DNA of 64,000 bases, from assembly GCA_027604705.1 (NCBI GenBank), contig JADHYV010000013.1, positions 1 through 64,000 of the forward strand. Direction: 5' to 3'. Below the pieces are notes generated by a model, which worked only from the letters and a program-made list of their open reading frames with translations, had not been told where the DNA came from and searched no databases. The stretch is from Allomyces arbusculus. Lineage: Eukaryota; Blastocladiomycota; Blastocladiomycetes; Blastocladiales; Blastocladiaceae. Shown here in pieces: positions 45,114 to 56,964 of the stretch. A program made the translations under genes and the position numbers. The first letter of the stretch is position 1. Each line of letters opens with the position of its first letter.

Positions 45114-46586
45114 ATGTCGGCTCCCGCCGGTTCCTCGTCCTCTGCGGGCGGGGCCTCCTCCTCGGCCTCTGCCTCCGCATCCGCGCCGGTCCCCTCCGCC
45201 GTTGCGCACGCTGCATCGGACACGCTGGCCACCGCCGCTGTGGTCCTCGACGAGGCCAACCTGGCCTTCTTGCAGCGCAAGCACGAGCTGGCGACCACTT
45301 TATTCTCGCAAGTCGCTGAGGCCTATGCAGCGCACTACGGTTCGGACCACCCGCGGTGCGCTGACGTGCTGTTTCGGTACGGCCGCGCACTGTTGAACCA
45401 CGCGATCGATCGATCGGGCTTGTTGGGCGACGCCGAGCAGTTGCGCAACGCGACGGGCAAACGCGAAAAGGACTTGTTGTCGGCAGTCGACGAGGCGGCG
45501 AGCGCGGTTACTGGTGCACCGGCAGCGGGTGGCAAGGCCGGCGGGTTTTTCCATTTTGGAGATGAGGGGCAGGACGAGGACCACGAGGAGGAGGGTGACG
45601 AGGAAGGCGAGGAAGAAGACGACGACGAACCCGCCGCCGAGGAAGAGGAGGACATTGAGACCGACGATTTTGAGATTGCGTTCGAGTCGCTCGACGTCGC
45701 GCGCGTCCTCTACGAGAAAATGCTCACGGGCGAACTGCCCATGGACATTGACGTGCCCGCTGAGTTTGCCGCTGCTCCCGCCACCCCTGCCGTCTCGGGC
45801 AAGGGCAAGGGGAAAGCCAAGGCCACCTCGGCACCGACCGACGTCGAGACCGACCCGAAACGTCGTTTTGTGCGGCACCGGCACGCCGAAGTGGTCGCGA
45901 CGCTCGGCGACGTGTCGCTCGAATCCGAATCGTTTGGGCAGGCCGTCGATGACTACACGACCGCGCTCGCACTGCACACGGCGCTGCTCGCCCCGACCGA
46001 CCGGCAATTGGCCGAACTGCACTACAAACTCGCGCTCGCGCTCGAGTACGGGGGCGAGGCCCCTCTCGAACAGGCGCTTGACCATCTCGTGCAGGCGCGC
46101 AACGTCATGCAAGGGTGCCACGACCTGCTCGCCGACCAGTTGCGCGATCAGGAGAAGCAAGGCACGCCGTCGACCGAGATCGCCAAGGAATTGGCTGAAC
46201 TGCAAGGGCTCCTGCCGGAATTGGACTTGAAGGTGCAGGACGTTAAGCACCAGATTCATGTCCGCGATCATCCCGAGGCCGACGAGGCCGCGATTGCCGC
46301 GGCGACAGCCGAGGGGAAGGCGACGCTCGATCCGACAGCGGTGCCGGTGAATGACTTGTCGGCATTCGTCAAGAAGAAGAGTAAGCCGGTGGAGAAGTTG
46401 ACGACGGCGGGGGCGTCGAGTTCCGCGGCAGAGTCCAGTTCGAGTGCGGCGACCGCGTTGAGTAGTGCAGGCGCACCAGCGGCCGAGTCCAAGAAGCGCA
46501 AGCTCGACTCGAGCGACAAGCCAGTGCCGAATGAGGGCAAGCGCGGCGGTGAAGGGTCGCCCAAGAAGCCCAAGCTGTCACATTGA
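45114..46586 (+). CDS. NASP/Hif1-type histone chaperone with SHNi-TPR repeats
   Basis: Nuclear chaperone for histone H3-H4 (N1/NASP, Sim3, Hif1). Single exon, 490 residues, start MSAPAGSS. The layout is diagnostic: TPR1 (FLQRKHELATTLFSQVAEAY, then CADVLFRYGRALLNHAI), a second TPR interrupted by a strongly acidic insertion (about 155-185, runs of Glu/Asp), its second half EIAFESLDVARVLYEKM, then RRFVRHRHAEVVATLGDVSLE and the SHNi-TPR block AVDDYTTALALH, QLAELHYKLALALEYGG and ALDHLVQARNVM. A coiled coil (about 345-390) follows, and the C-terminus is basic (KKRKLDSSDK, KKPKL), which should act as nuclear localisation signal. The acidic interruption of TPR2 is the histone-binding feature of the family. 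Confidence 0.9.
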   Translation: MSAPAGSSSSAGGASSSASASASAPVPSAVAHAASDTLATAAVVLDEANLAFLQRKHELATTLFSQVAEAYAAHYGSDHPRCADVLFRYGRALLNHAIDRSGLLGDAEQLRNATGKREKDLLSAVDEAASAVTGAPAAGGKAGGFFHFGDEGQDEDHEEEGDEEGEEEDDDEPAAEEEEDIETDDFEIAFESLDVARVLYEKMLTGELPMDIDVPAEFAAAPATPAVSGKGKGKAKATSAPTDVETDPKRRFVRHRHAEVVATLGDVSLESESFGQAVDDYTTALALHTALLAPTDRQLAELHYKLALALEYGGEAPLEQALDHLVQARNVMQGCHDLLADQLRDQEKQGTPSTEIAKELAELQGLLPELDLKVQDVKHQIHVRDHPEADEAAIAAATAEGKATLDPTAVPVNDLSAFVKKKSKPVEKLTTAGASSSAAESSSSAATALSSAGAPAAESKKRKLDSSDKPVPNEGKRGGEGSPKKPKLSH

Positions 46587-47284
46587 CGAGACGCGTGGGG
46601 ATCGTAGGAGGGGGTCGGTAGGTGGAGTTCAGCTTCGGAATATATCGAGCATGCGGGTGTGTCAACAGACGTGAGGGTGGAGATGGTTTCTGAGACGTGC
46701 GCGCATCAACTCCATCACTTGGGGACGGAGACGGCTGCATGCGACCCGTGTCGGCTTGTCCAACGGATATGATTTTTGGACCACATCGGGCGGTGGAGAG
46801 CCGGCACGACCGAACACTGGACAGCAAACAGCAACAGTCCTCTGTTATGGCCGGTGAGGCGTGGTGTCGCTGACGCTTTCGGCCGTGATGCGCGTCGGGC
46901 CGTCGGCTTTGATTGATGGTTCAAGGTGCAGCCTGTGGTGGTCGAGGTGACCAGTCTTGTTCCATACGTGTTCTAGAACAAAACAAGGGCCTTGGCCGTG
47001 CGCCGCAGCGTTTTTTGCCAACGTTTTGTTTTTGCCTTCCTCGACGCTCCAACCGACATCATTTCAGCATTTCTCTCTCCACCGTCGGCGGCATCGACAC
47101 CGTCGACATCGCCGCGGACGCACATTTTGGACCAGCACGCGCCCGCAACTGCCCGCATCCAGCCGCGCTGCTCTGCCGCTGCACCGTCCCGCCGCGCCGG
47201 CGCGCCTCCAATCATACATCGTTGCTACCGCCAAGGACTGCCGCAGCTCCACCGTCCTTCATTCTAGCCGGCGCCTAATTGACC
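46587..47284 (+). other. Intergenic: NASP 3' region and flippase promoter
   Basis: A 698-bp spacer between tandem genes. A 10-bp palindrome GTTCTAGAAC at 46970-46979 has the TTCnnGAA layout of a minimal heat-shock element, about 305 bp upstream of the flippase start. The last 200 bp are C-rich. No gene is seen. Confidence 0.4.
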
Positions 47285-50200
47285 ATGACCCGCGCATCCT
47301 CGCCGACGCACGACACGCACGACGTTGTGCACGATGCGCCCGCCGCCGCTCCACCGCCGCCGCTCCCGCCACCGGCCCCTGCACCTGCATTCGCACCCGC
47401 TCAACCATCATCGGCACGCAAGCCCGCATCCGGCTTCTCATTCCAGCGCTTTTTGCGCCGGTTCGCCGCGCCTGCGCGCGCTGTCAAGGTCTCGCTGCGC
47501 CGGAACGGCCATAGACCCGGCGCGCGGCACCAGCACGATACCGCATCGCGCAAGCAGCAGGCCAACCCGTCATCGGCCACGAAGCCGCATCCGGACGACG
47601 AAAAGACGCCCTTGACCCCATCCCCGGCCACGGGCTCGCCGTACCCGCACGACTCGCCGCTTGCGGTCCTCGCCGGATCGGCCGAGACCGACTCGGACGT
47701 GCGCCGCGTCTGGATCAACCATGCGCCTCCACCCGCGGCTGCCGTGATGCCAGCGGCTGACTCTGCGTCCGCACCAGGACCTGCCGGCGCACCGGCGGCA
47801 CCATCAGCGGGAACCACCAGCGCCGGTGCACCCGTTGTGCGGTTCCCGAGCAACGGCATCAGCACGACCAAGTACTCGCCGCTTTCGTTTTTACCGAAAA
47901 ACCTTTACGAGCAGTTCCGGCGTGTCGCCAACTCGTACTTTTTGCTAATGGTCGTTCTGCAATTTATTCCGACGCTCGAAGTCGCCGACCCCTCGTTTGC
48001 CGCGCTGCCGATTATCCTGATTGTCGCTGCGACGGCCATGAAGGACGCGGTCGAGGATTTCCGCCGCCGGTTGCAGGATAACCGGCTCAACGAGGCAACG
48101 ACCGCAACGTTGCAAGGGTGGACGAACGTGAACGTGCCCCCGCCGAGCTGGCAAGCGCGCGTGGTCAGCGCGATCACCACGCCGTTGCGCCGGCTCGTGT
48201 CCAGCACTACCGCCGCACCCGTTCTCGCTGCGAACAGTACGACCACGCCGGAATGGGCCACGACCAAGTGGAAACACGTGCAGGTCGGCGACATTGTGCG
48301 ACTGCACAACAACGAGTCGGTCCCCGCCGACATTGCCATTCTTTCAACGTCGGAACTCGACGGCATGGCCTACATCGAAACGAAATCGCTCGACGGCGAA
48401 ACCAACTTGAAAATCCGCCGCGGGCCCACGGAAACCTCCTGGATTCGGACCCCGGCGGACTGCGCGCGGCTCGAAGGGGTCGTGCAGTCGGAATTGCCGA
48501 ATCCAGCGATCTACAAGTTTCACGGGACCATGGTTGTGCGGCGGAAACGCGCTGGCGCACCGGCGCAAAGCGCGCAGCCGGTGCCAGCGGCCGTGACGAA
48601 GAAGCCGACTCTGGCGGCTGCGGGGAGGATGGGGTCCAAGGAGGAATTGCTTGCGCAGGACGCGGCGGCCGCGGCCGCGCTAGATTCGCCCGGGATGGAC
48701 CCGTCGCCCGAGTACCAGGCGGTGATCGCGCACGACCGCGCGGCGGCACGGTCGCCGGTCCCGCACGCGCACCATCGGCACGGACAGTCGGTCGACATTC
48801 GCCCGGCGCCCGCGGCGCTGACTAGTCCCACGAGCTCGAGTGACAGTTCGAGCGATACCGACACCGACGACGAAGACGACGACACCTACTGGAGGATCCC
48901 GTTGTCGCCGAGCTCCGTATTGCTGCGCGGGTGCACGTTGCGCAACACCGAGTGGGTGATTGGCGTCGTCCTGTACACTGGGTCCGACACCAAGATCCAG
49001 CTGAATGCGGGTGGCACGCCGTCGAAGCGCACGCGCATCGAAAAGCAAATGAACCCCCAGGTGATCTTGAATTTTGTGATTTTGGCGGCCATGTGCCTGG
49101 TGTGCGGGATCACGCACGTGCTCTACTTTTCGGCGTTCAATTTCGAGGGCGCGCCGTTTGCGCTCGAGCCGTATGAGATGGACGGGACGGGCGAGTTGAC
49201 GATTGCGGTGACGACGTTCTTGTACGTTGCTTCTTTCGAGTTTCGGGAAGCTAGAGACGATGGCTAACGACGACCATGCCGTACGGTAGCACCTGCGTCA
49301 TCATTTTCCAAAACTTGATCCCGATCTCGCTCTACGTCACGGTCGAAATTGTCAAGACGATGCAGGTACGCGACCAAGTTCTGCCGTTGCTGCCGCGCTG
49401 ACTGTGAGAACCGGAATTGACCTTGACCCTTGCTCCAACCAGGCATACTTCATCTATTGCGACGAGCTCATCTACGACGAAGCGCTCGACAAGCCGTGCG
49501 CCGTGCGGACGTGGAACTTGTCGGTGCGTTCATTCCACCACCGTGCATCTTCCACCACGCGCCCGCACTGACCCCATCCTGCTTCCATGTAGGACGATCT
49601 CGGCCAAATCGAGTACGTTTTCAGCGACAAGACGGGCACGCTCACGCAAAACGTGATGCAGCTGCGCAAATGCTCGATCGCTGGCCGCGTCTACGGCGAT
49701 GCGTTCATGAAGGCCGACACGCGCGACCAGGCCGCCATGTGCGAGCAAATGCTCGCGTCCGTTGCACAACTCAACCAGTCCGGGCTGACCATTCGGCTCG
49801 AGAAGCCCGCGACGTTTGTCGACACCGACGTCGTGCCGCACCTCGCCGACCCAAATTCGGCCGTGGCCGACTTTTTCCGGCTCTTGGCAGTATGCAACAC
49901 GGTCTTACCCGAAAAGGTGGGCGACGCAGATGCTGGGGAAGTGACGGTCACCTACAAGGCGCAGTCGCCCGACGAAGAGGCGCTCGTCTCGTCGGCGCAG
50001 GCCGTCGGGGTAGCGCTGCTGAACCGGTCGCAGAACGCCGTCGTCGTGACCGAACACGGCGTCCCGCGCGTCTACGACGTGCTGGAAATCATCGAGTTTA
50101 ATTCGACGCGCAAGCGGATGAGCGTCGTCGTGCGCGACCCGGACGGCAAAGTGCGGTTGCTGACCAAAGGCGCCGACTCGGTCATTTATGAACGGCTCGC

Positions 50201-52567
50201 ACCCGGGCAGACTGGGTTGATGCAGACGACGCTCGGGCACTTGCAGTGGTTTGCGAACGACGGTCTGCGCACGCTGTGTGTCGCCGCGCGCGATATCGAC
50301 GAGGCGTCGTTCCGCGACTGGCACGCGCGGTACCAGGCGGCCGGGATGCTCGCGGTCGGGCGGGACGAGGCTATGGACGCAATCGCTGAGGAACTTGAGC
50401 GTGATCTGGTGCTGATGGGCGCGACGGCCATCGAGGACAAGTTGCAGGACCAGGTGCCGGAAACGATAGCGAAACTGTTGGCGGCCGGGATCCGGATTTG
50501 GGTGTTGACCGGGGACAAGGTCGAGACGGCCATCACAGTGGGCTTCTCGTGCAACCTCCTGGAACGGTCGCAGAACCTGATCGTGATCCAGGGCGACGAT
50601 TACTGGTCGACGCGACGGCAATTGCAAGAGTCGCTCGTCACGCTGCTCGATGCGAATGTGCCGGCCGACACGTTGGCCGCCGACGAGCAGTGCGATAGCG
50701 CTGGACCAGGGTCGGCGTCGCCGACGGGTGGGACCGGCACGCGGTCGCGGTCCGCGTCGGGGTCGTCGAGTACCGGGCTCGACTCGGCGTCGACGAACTC
50801 GATGCCACCAAAATATGCGCTCGTGATTGACGGCAGCTCGCTTAAGTACGCACTGCAAAAGGAGAACCGGCTATTGTTTCTCGAAGTCGGGTGCCGGTGC
50901 GTCTCCGTGGTCGTTGCACGCGCGAGTCCGCTGCAAAAGGCGCAGGTTGTGCAGCTTGTGCGCCAGGAACTCGATTCGTTGACGCTGGCAGTGGGCGACG
51001 GCGCCAATGACGTGTCGATGATCCAGGCGGCGAATGTGGGCGTTGGGATTGCCGGGCTCGAGGGAGCCGCGGCGTCGCTCTCTTCGGATTACGCGATTGG
51101 CCAGTTCCGGTTCTTGCAGCGCTTGTTGCTCGTACATGGCCGGTGGTCGTACCGCCGGATCTCGGTCATGAACTTGACGTTCTTCTACAAGAACATTATC
51201 TGGACGTTTGTACTGTTCTGGTACCAGTGCTATTGCGGGTTCTCCGGATCGATTATTTTCGAGTACTCGTACGTTGTTCTCGTCGGTTGTGTGTGTCGCG
51301 ACGTTCTGGACTCACCCTCCTTGGATTCGCTTTTCCAGCTACGTCAACTACTACAACCTGGCCTGTACATATCTCTCGTCCTGGGGAGACGAAGCCGTTG
51401 CATTGTTTCGAGGCTCACCAACGTTCCGAATGTGTAGTCACCGTCATACCGAGCATGCTCATCGGCATTCTCGACCAGGATGTGCCCGACTACCAGGCAC
51501 TCGCGTTCCCGAAGCTCTTCATCGGCGGTTTGCGGCAAGAGCAGTACAACACGGTGCGGTTCTGGCTGTACATTCTCGACGCCATCTACCAGTCGCTCGT
51601 CGCCTTTTTTTTCGGGTACCTGCTGTATACGGACGCAATCGTCTCGCCGCTCGGCTACTCGTCGGACCTCTACGAGGCCGGCACCGCCATGGCCGCGTAT
51701 GCGATCATCACCGCCAACGTCTACATGGTTCTCAACATCAAGTCGTGGTCGTGGCTCACGTTTGTTGGCTTCCCGTTGAATGTCGCATTGTTCCCGCTCT
51801 ACGTGTGGGTCTATGCAATCTACTCGTCGGACTCGCCTATTGCCGGACTCGAACGCGTCCTGCTCGCGAACCCGACGTTCTGGTTGTCGGTCCCGCTCGC
51901 CGTCCTGGTCGCCGTCGCGCCACGGCTCCTGCTCGAGTACTGGCGCAGCAATTACCTACCGACCGACGTCGACATCGTGCGTGAAATGTCGGACGCGCAG
52001 TTTGCCGCGGCCGCGGGCGACGGGATCGACGCGACGACTGCGCAGGCCGCGCGCGCGGCCGGCGCGCTGCCCACGACGACAACGCTCCCGACCATCACTT
52101 CCAGCAGTTCCGTTGTCTCGCAGTCCACCGGGTCCGGCGCCACCGCGCCCACGCCCAGTGCTTTGCCCGCGCGCATTCTCGGCACGCTCACGCAAGCCGT
52201 CGACACGGCGTTTGGCACGGTCCGCGAGTTTGGAAGGCAACAGCGGTCGCGGTTCCGGCACCACGTGCGCCCGTCGGTCCTGCTGTACATGGGCCAGCCC
52301 GAAGGGGATGGACGGCGGCAGCCGAATACGGGGTTTGCGTTCTCGGCGGATGAGGGCGGAGCCACACGGATGACGGCGGCGAGCAGCGGGAGTATGGGGC
52401 GCAGGAATGCGTCAGCTACGGCAGATTTTATCTCGGATTCGAACGTCGAGATTGGGTCTGCGGCGAGGAGGGTACGCGCCGAGTCGGATGCGGTTGCGGC
52501 TGTGGAGGGGGCGACAGGGGGGAGGAGTCCCGGAGTGCGTGGGCATGGGAGGATGTTTAGCTTGTAG
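47285..52567 (+). CDS. P4-type ATPase, phospholipid flippase (Drs2/Dnf family)
   Basis: Moves phospholipids from the outer to the cytosolic leaflet. Six exons: 47285-49221, 49290-49365, 49443-49523, 49593-51268, 51339-51364 and 51438-52567, in frame, 1,641 residues. Exon 5 is only 26 nt. P4 landmarks: TTKYSPLSFLPKNLYEQF, ANSYFLLM, the actuator LDGETNLKIR (about 369), PISLYVTVEIVKTMQAYF, the phosphorylation site VFSDKTGTLTQNVMQ (about 707), KGADSVIYERL, TGDKVETAI, and the hinge GDGANDVSMIQ (about 1166), then DLTFFYKN-like NLTFFYKNIIWT, and IGILDQDV. DGET in place of the TGES of other P-ATPases marks the P4 class. The N-terminal 185 residues and a Ser/Asp-rich insertion before DDDTYW are disordered. 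An amphipathic Leu/Arg C-terminus of about 200 residues may be regulatory. Drs2 versus Dnf cannot be settled by eye. Confidence 0.93.
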
Positions 52568-52757
52568 GATTTGATGTTTCGATCAGTTTTTCTCTTGTCC
52601 GTGCCTTGGGCTGCGAAATCCATTCATTTATGATCAAGGGAAACGCGCTGGCAAGTCGTGAGCGGTGGTGGTGGTGGTAAAACGGTGGTGGCCGTTTTTA
52701 TTGTTTGTTCAGATAGACATCCAGGTCCAAGTCGGCACGTTCACCGGGACCTCCAAC

Positions 52758-53736
52758 ATGTCCCAGCCTCCACCACCAACGACTGCCGGCCACCCTGCTG
52801 CGCTCCGACACCCGCTGCAAAATGTGGCCGTAAATTCAAGCACAGCGCCGTCGTCCAACGGCGCAGCCAATGCCACGACGGGCCCCGTGCCGCCGCCCGC
52901 GGCCATGGCGCACCAGTACGCGGCGCTTGTCGAGCATATTTCCAACCGCGACCGTATCACCGTGCTCCAGGACCAGATTGAAAGCGTCCGTACCGAGAGG
53001 TGGCTCGATGATCGCGCGATACGAGTCCGGGGAACTCATCTTGGCGAGAGCCGCGGCTAGTTTGCCACCAAGCTGCACGACGCGACGGCGTACATGAACG
53101 TTCGCGCGGCCATGGCGGTTGTGAACCCGCAGTTCCCGGTGACGCGCGTGAATGGTGCGGCGGGCCTCCTCGTGTCGTTGCGTGTGTGGTCGGGCTTGGG
53201 TTCAAGACTGATCATAATGGGTTTCCACGTCGCTAGTCAACTCGGAAGAGGAGGAAACGTTCAAGCGCAACCTCGACGACTTTGCGCGCGATATCACGCA
53301 GCGCACCAAGGATATTTGCGCGCTGATCGATACGCTGCCGCCGGTTCTCGCGACGCCGGAGACGTTTGTATGTGTTTCATACGACCCGTGCGCGGTAGAC
53401 GGTGAAAATTGGGTGGAGAAGGTCGCTGAAAACTGGAGTATAGCAACCCGCATTCGACCGGCTCGACGCGGAGCACGGCGTCGCGCTGGATGTGCTCAAG
53501 CAGTCGATTACTGTGGGCGGTACGCCTTCCACAGGCTTGCGTTGGTTATGATAGGCATTGACGAACTGTGGCTGGAATTAGAACGCATGCTCGATGCGAT
53601 CCGCCGGACAGAACAGGTGATTCTTGACGCGGAGCTGCAGTTTGCACAGGGTCACGACGCGGTCGTTGGTACGGTGGGCACGGCGGGAGAGCAGGGCCGA
53701 GCGGTGAAGGGCAACGGTAACGTGCTCTCGTCGTAG
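52758..53736 (+). CDS. MED21: Mediator complex subunit 21
   Basis: Middle-module subunit that pairs with MED7. Five exons: 52758-52985, 53061-53154, 53237-53367, 53444-53519 and 53555-53736, total 711 nt in frame (236 residues). Landmarks: DRITVLQDQIES (the MED21 start motif DR.TQLQD), QFATKLHDATAYM-type (FATKLHDATAYM), then EEETFKRNLDDFARDI, TKDICALIDTLPPV (family: K...I..LI..LPG), a helix AFDRLDAEHGVALDVL and a final helix ELWLELERMLDAIRR. An extra 70-residue Pro/Ala-rich N-terminus precedes the usual start, so the true start could be later. Intron 1 needs a GTCCGT donor and intron 2 has more than one in-frame donor (GTGCGG preferred), so those two boundaries are tentative. It follows the flippase by 190 bp. 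Confidence 0.85.
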
Positions 53737-54437
53737 TGGGCCACCAATCTAGCGTCTATTAGTTTGGTTTTTGCGCGAGCACTTTGGTAGCGGCGGCGGC
53801 GGTCCGAGCACTGCGAACTGAGTTGCTCGAAAAGGTGATGAACTGAGCGGGCAACACGTGCGGCTTGTCGCGTCTCCCATTTTGCGTGGAGACGCCCAAA
53901 TCACAATCACACCGTTCTGGTCCTGCATCAAAAACAAAATGGCACAACTCATTTCGCCGTGGCCCTCGCCTCGTTACTGCCCGCACTCAACGTATCGCGT
54001 CCACGCTGCCTTGCCGAGCCGTTGAATGCGTGGCGAGTGGAGACTGATCGGCCGGCTCCGGCTGCGACTCTCTTCACCGACTCTTGAACCTGAACGGCCT
54101 GCTCCCGACTGCAAGTCTCTCGAAGCCCTCATTTCTGCGATTCCCTCGTATCTGGCGTGCCTCCATCCAGTGGGCGATTCATCGACTTGATCGACACGTT
54201 GAGTGACCGTGTCGCGCGCCCTCCCGTTGCGCGACACGGGCCGTCCCACCGACCATTTGTCCGCAACGCCAAGGCCCCGTGCAACGACGCATCAAGACCT
54301 CTGCTTCTCTCCGTCCCGGGTGCGATCTGCGCCCGTCGAGCGCTCGCGAGCCTCGTCGTCTCCCGCGACCCGATCGCTGCTCCGCTCGCCAAATACTGCA
54401 ATACTTGATCAATTCTCGATTACGCATCACGTCCACG
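53737..54437 (+). other. Intergenic: MED21 3' region and NIPA promoter
   Basis: A 701-bp spacer with a CACGTG box at 53855-53860. Short open frames occur on both strands but none is protein-like. No TATA box or repeat. Confidence 0.4.
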
Positions 54438-56964
54438 ATGCCGCCACTACCCCTCGTCACGACCCCGGCGCTCGCCGCGCCCTCGCCGTCCCGACCGCTG
54501 ACCGAATTCAGCATGGGCGGGTCGGCCAGTCCCGTCGAACTGCCGGCCTCGTTTCATGTCATTGGCCTGCTCCTCGCCCTCTCATCGTCGGCGTTCATTG
54601 GCGGGTCCTTTATCCTGCAGAAGAAGGGCATGATGTCGGCCGCCGCCAAGGCCGCTGCCGCGCGGTCCTCGTCGGGTAAGCACGAGTCGCCCGCGCCCGC
54701 ACCGACCCCCGCCGTGGCCGTCGCGTCAAGCCTACCCGTGACCCCGGCCGTCCTGCGCACGCGCACGGGATCGGCCCCCGTCGAGTCCACCGTCTCGGTA
54801 CTTGTGCCGCTGCCGTCGTCCGACGAAGGGTACGTGCCCGTCGCAGACGCTCTGACGCCCGCGAGCCCGACGGTGCCAGAAACGCCACGCATGGATCCCG
54901 TTCGGAGGCGATCCAAGCATGCGGGGGCGGTGGGGGAGAAGGAGCGCGCGGGGAAGAAGCGCCGGCGTGGGCCTCTCTACTTGTATTCCAAAATGTGGTG
55001 GCTCGGGACGGCGAGCTTGCTTGTGGGCGAGGCGGCCAATTTGGGGGCCTACGCGTTCACGACGGCCATGGTCGTGACGCCGCTGGGCGCACTCAGTGTC
55101 TTCGTAAGGTACGCGTGAATCAAAAGTGATGGGTGTCGAATCGATGACACACGTCGAGTTGGATTTTGACGAATGTGCGGTTTGGTAGCGCTATTCTCTC
55201 ATCGATGTTCTTGAAAGAGCAAATGAATCTGCAGGGCAAACTGGGGTGTGGGCTCATTCTGATTGGTGCAACCATTCTCGTCTTGAACGGTATGGATTTT
55301 CGGCATTCGCATCGTCCACGTCGCCAAGGACTGACAATTGCCGTCCACTAGCACCGACCCAGGCATCGCGAGCGACCATGTCCGACTTTGCCTCGGCCTA
55401 CCTTTCCGGCCGGTTCATCGCGTGGCAAGTCCTGGTCCTCGTTGCGGTCTCCATTCTTCTCTTTTGGGTCGCTCGCCGACGCGGCGGCGAACTCGCACGC
55501 CGCAACCCGCTCGTCTACCTCGGCATCTGCTCTTTGCTCGGTTCACTCTCCGTCGTCGAGATCCAAGCCGTTGGCACGTCGCTCGTCAGTTTCGCAGCCG
55601 GCGCGGGCACGACCGACGCTGCGCAACCCTGGGCGTGGGCACTTTTCTGGATCGCGCTCGTCAAGGCCATTATCGAACTGCTCGCGCAATTGCACTACCT
55701 GAACTCGGCCCTGTCACGTTTTTCCACCGTCCTCGTCACGCCCATCTACTATGCACTCTTCACGTCGGCGACACTACTCGCCAACTGGATCCTGTCTCCA
55801 CCATGGGCGCAACTGTCGGGCCAAACAATCGCCACGTGCATTCTCTCATTTGCCGTCATTTGCACAGGGATGGTCCTGCTCCAAACCAGCAAGATCTCGA
55901 CAGCTGCCACGAACGCCGCCGGGCACGCGACATCCGCAGACCGGAACGCCGCCGCCGCTGCTGCCGCTGTTGTTGCCGCTGGCGGTGGAGGTGGAGCGTT
56001 GACCCCGTGCGTTCTGAGCCGCGAAACTCTCGCCAGTTCCGCGCCGTCATTTCACGGCATCACCACCGTGCACGGACCCGATAAATCACTCGCAGCACTC
56101 ACGCGCGAATGGCCGTCGGCATGGCTCGACGGTGAACCCGCCGACCTCCCTTCCCTCCCTCCACCATTCCTCATGGCCGAGGACCCGGCCGCGTGGTACT
56201 TGGCCGTCGTCCAGGCCCTGACCCGGCCGGACCCTGACGCGACCGCGCCCATTGCGCCGGCGTCGTCGCGCGACGAAATAGCCGCGAGTTGCGCGAGTTC
56301 TGGGAGCAGTAGTAGCGTGTTACCGGATCTCGGGAAAGCGCAGGTGCCGTTCCCGACTATTGCCAAACCCGACCGCGCTGGGGCGGCGACCGCGGCCGAA
56401 ACCGGGTCCGTTTCGCCGCGGTTCCTTGGGATCGCCACGTGCGACCCGCGCGCGCGCGCGTCATCGATGCCCGCGCGGATCGCGACGGCCGTGACCGCGC
56501 CATTCGCCGCATGGACCAGTACCCCCACCGGCGCGGGGGGATCACGGCCGGGGACGCGGCTCGCGCCAATCCCTGGCGACTCGAGCAGGAGCTCCTCCGA
56601 CGACTTGCCCGCACCGGCTGCACCGGCCGCCGCCCCCGCGTCATCCGCAGTGCCCGTCCTCGTCACGTCAGCGGAACTGCGCGCGCGGGCCGCGGCTACG
56701 GCGCTCGCGCAGTTTGTCGAGACGCTGGTCGCCGTTCGCGGTGGGGTCGCGGGCGTGGAGCCGCCGGAAACGGCGCCGGCGCCTGGGTTAATGCGAGCTG
56801 CTCGGGATCGCGCGGCGGCTGCGGCGGCGGGGGCGGTGGTCGCGGCGGTCGCGGTCGCGGCGAGAGCGAGGTCTCCGCCACCGCCGTTGTCGAGTGTGGT
56901 GGTGAGTAGGGAGGGAGGGGGTGGAGAGGGGGTGGCAGTGGACGGGAAGGGCAAGGATCGGTGA
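54438..56964 (+). CDS. NIPA-type magnesium transporter (DUF803 family)
   Basis: Nine-pass membrane protein of the NIPA family, which carries Mg2+. Exons: 54438-55108, 55189-55289 and 55352-56964, total 794 residues; introns 80 nt (GTACGC donor) and 62 nt (GTATGG donor). Landmarks: GLLLALSSSAFIGGSFILQKKG, KMWWLGTASLLVGEAANLGAYAF split between YSKMWWLG and EAANLGAYAFTTAMVVTPLG, then ALSVFVSAILSSMFLKEQ across intron 1, GCGLILIGATILVLNA across intron 2, NPLVYLGICSLLGSLSV, LALFWIALVKAI-like and VTPIYYALFTSATLLANWIL. A loop of about 95 residues separates TM1 and TM2, unusually long. The C-terminal 290 residues are cytosolic, Ala/Pro/Ser-rich and without a recognised domain. Confidence 0.92.
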
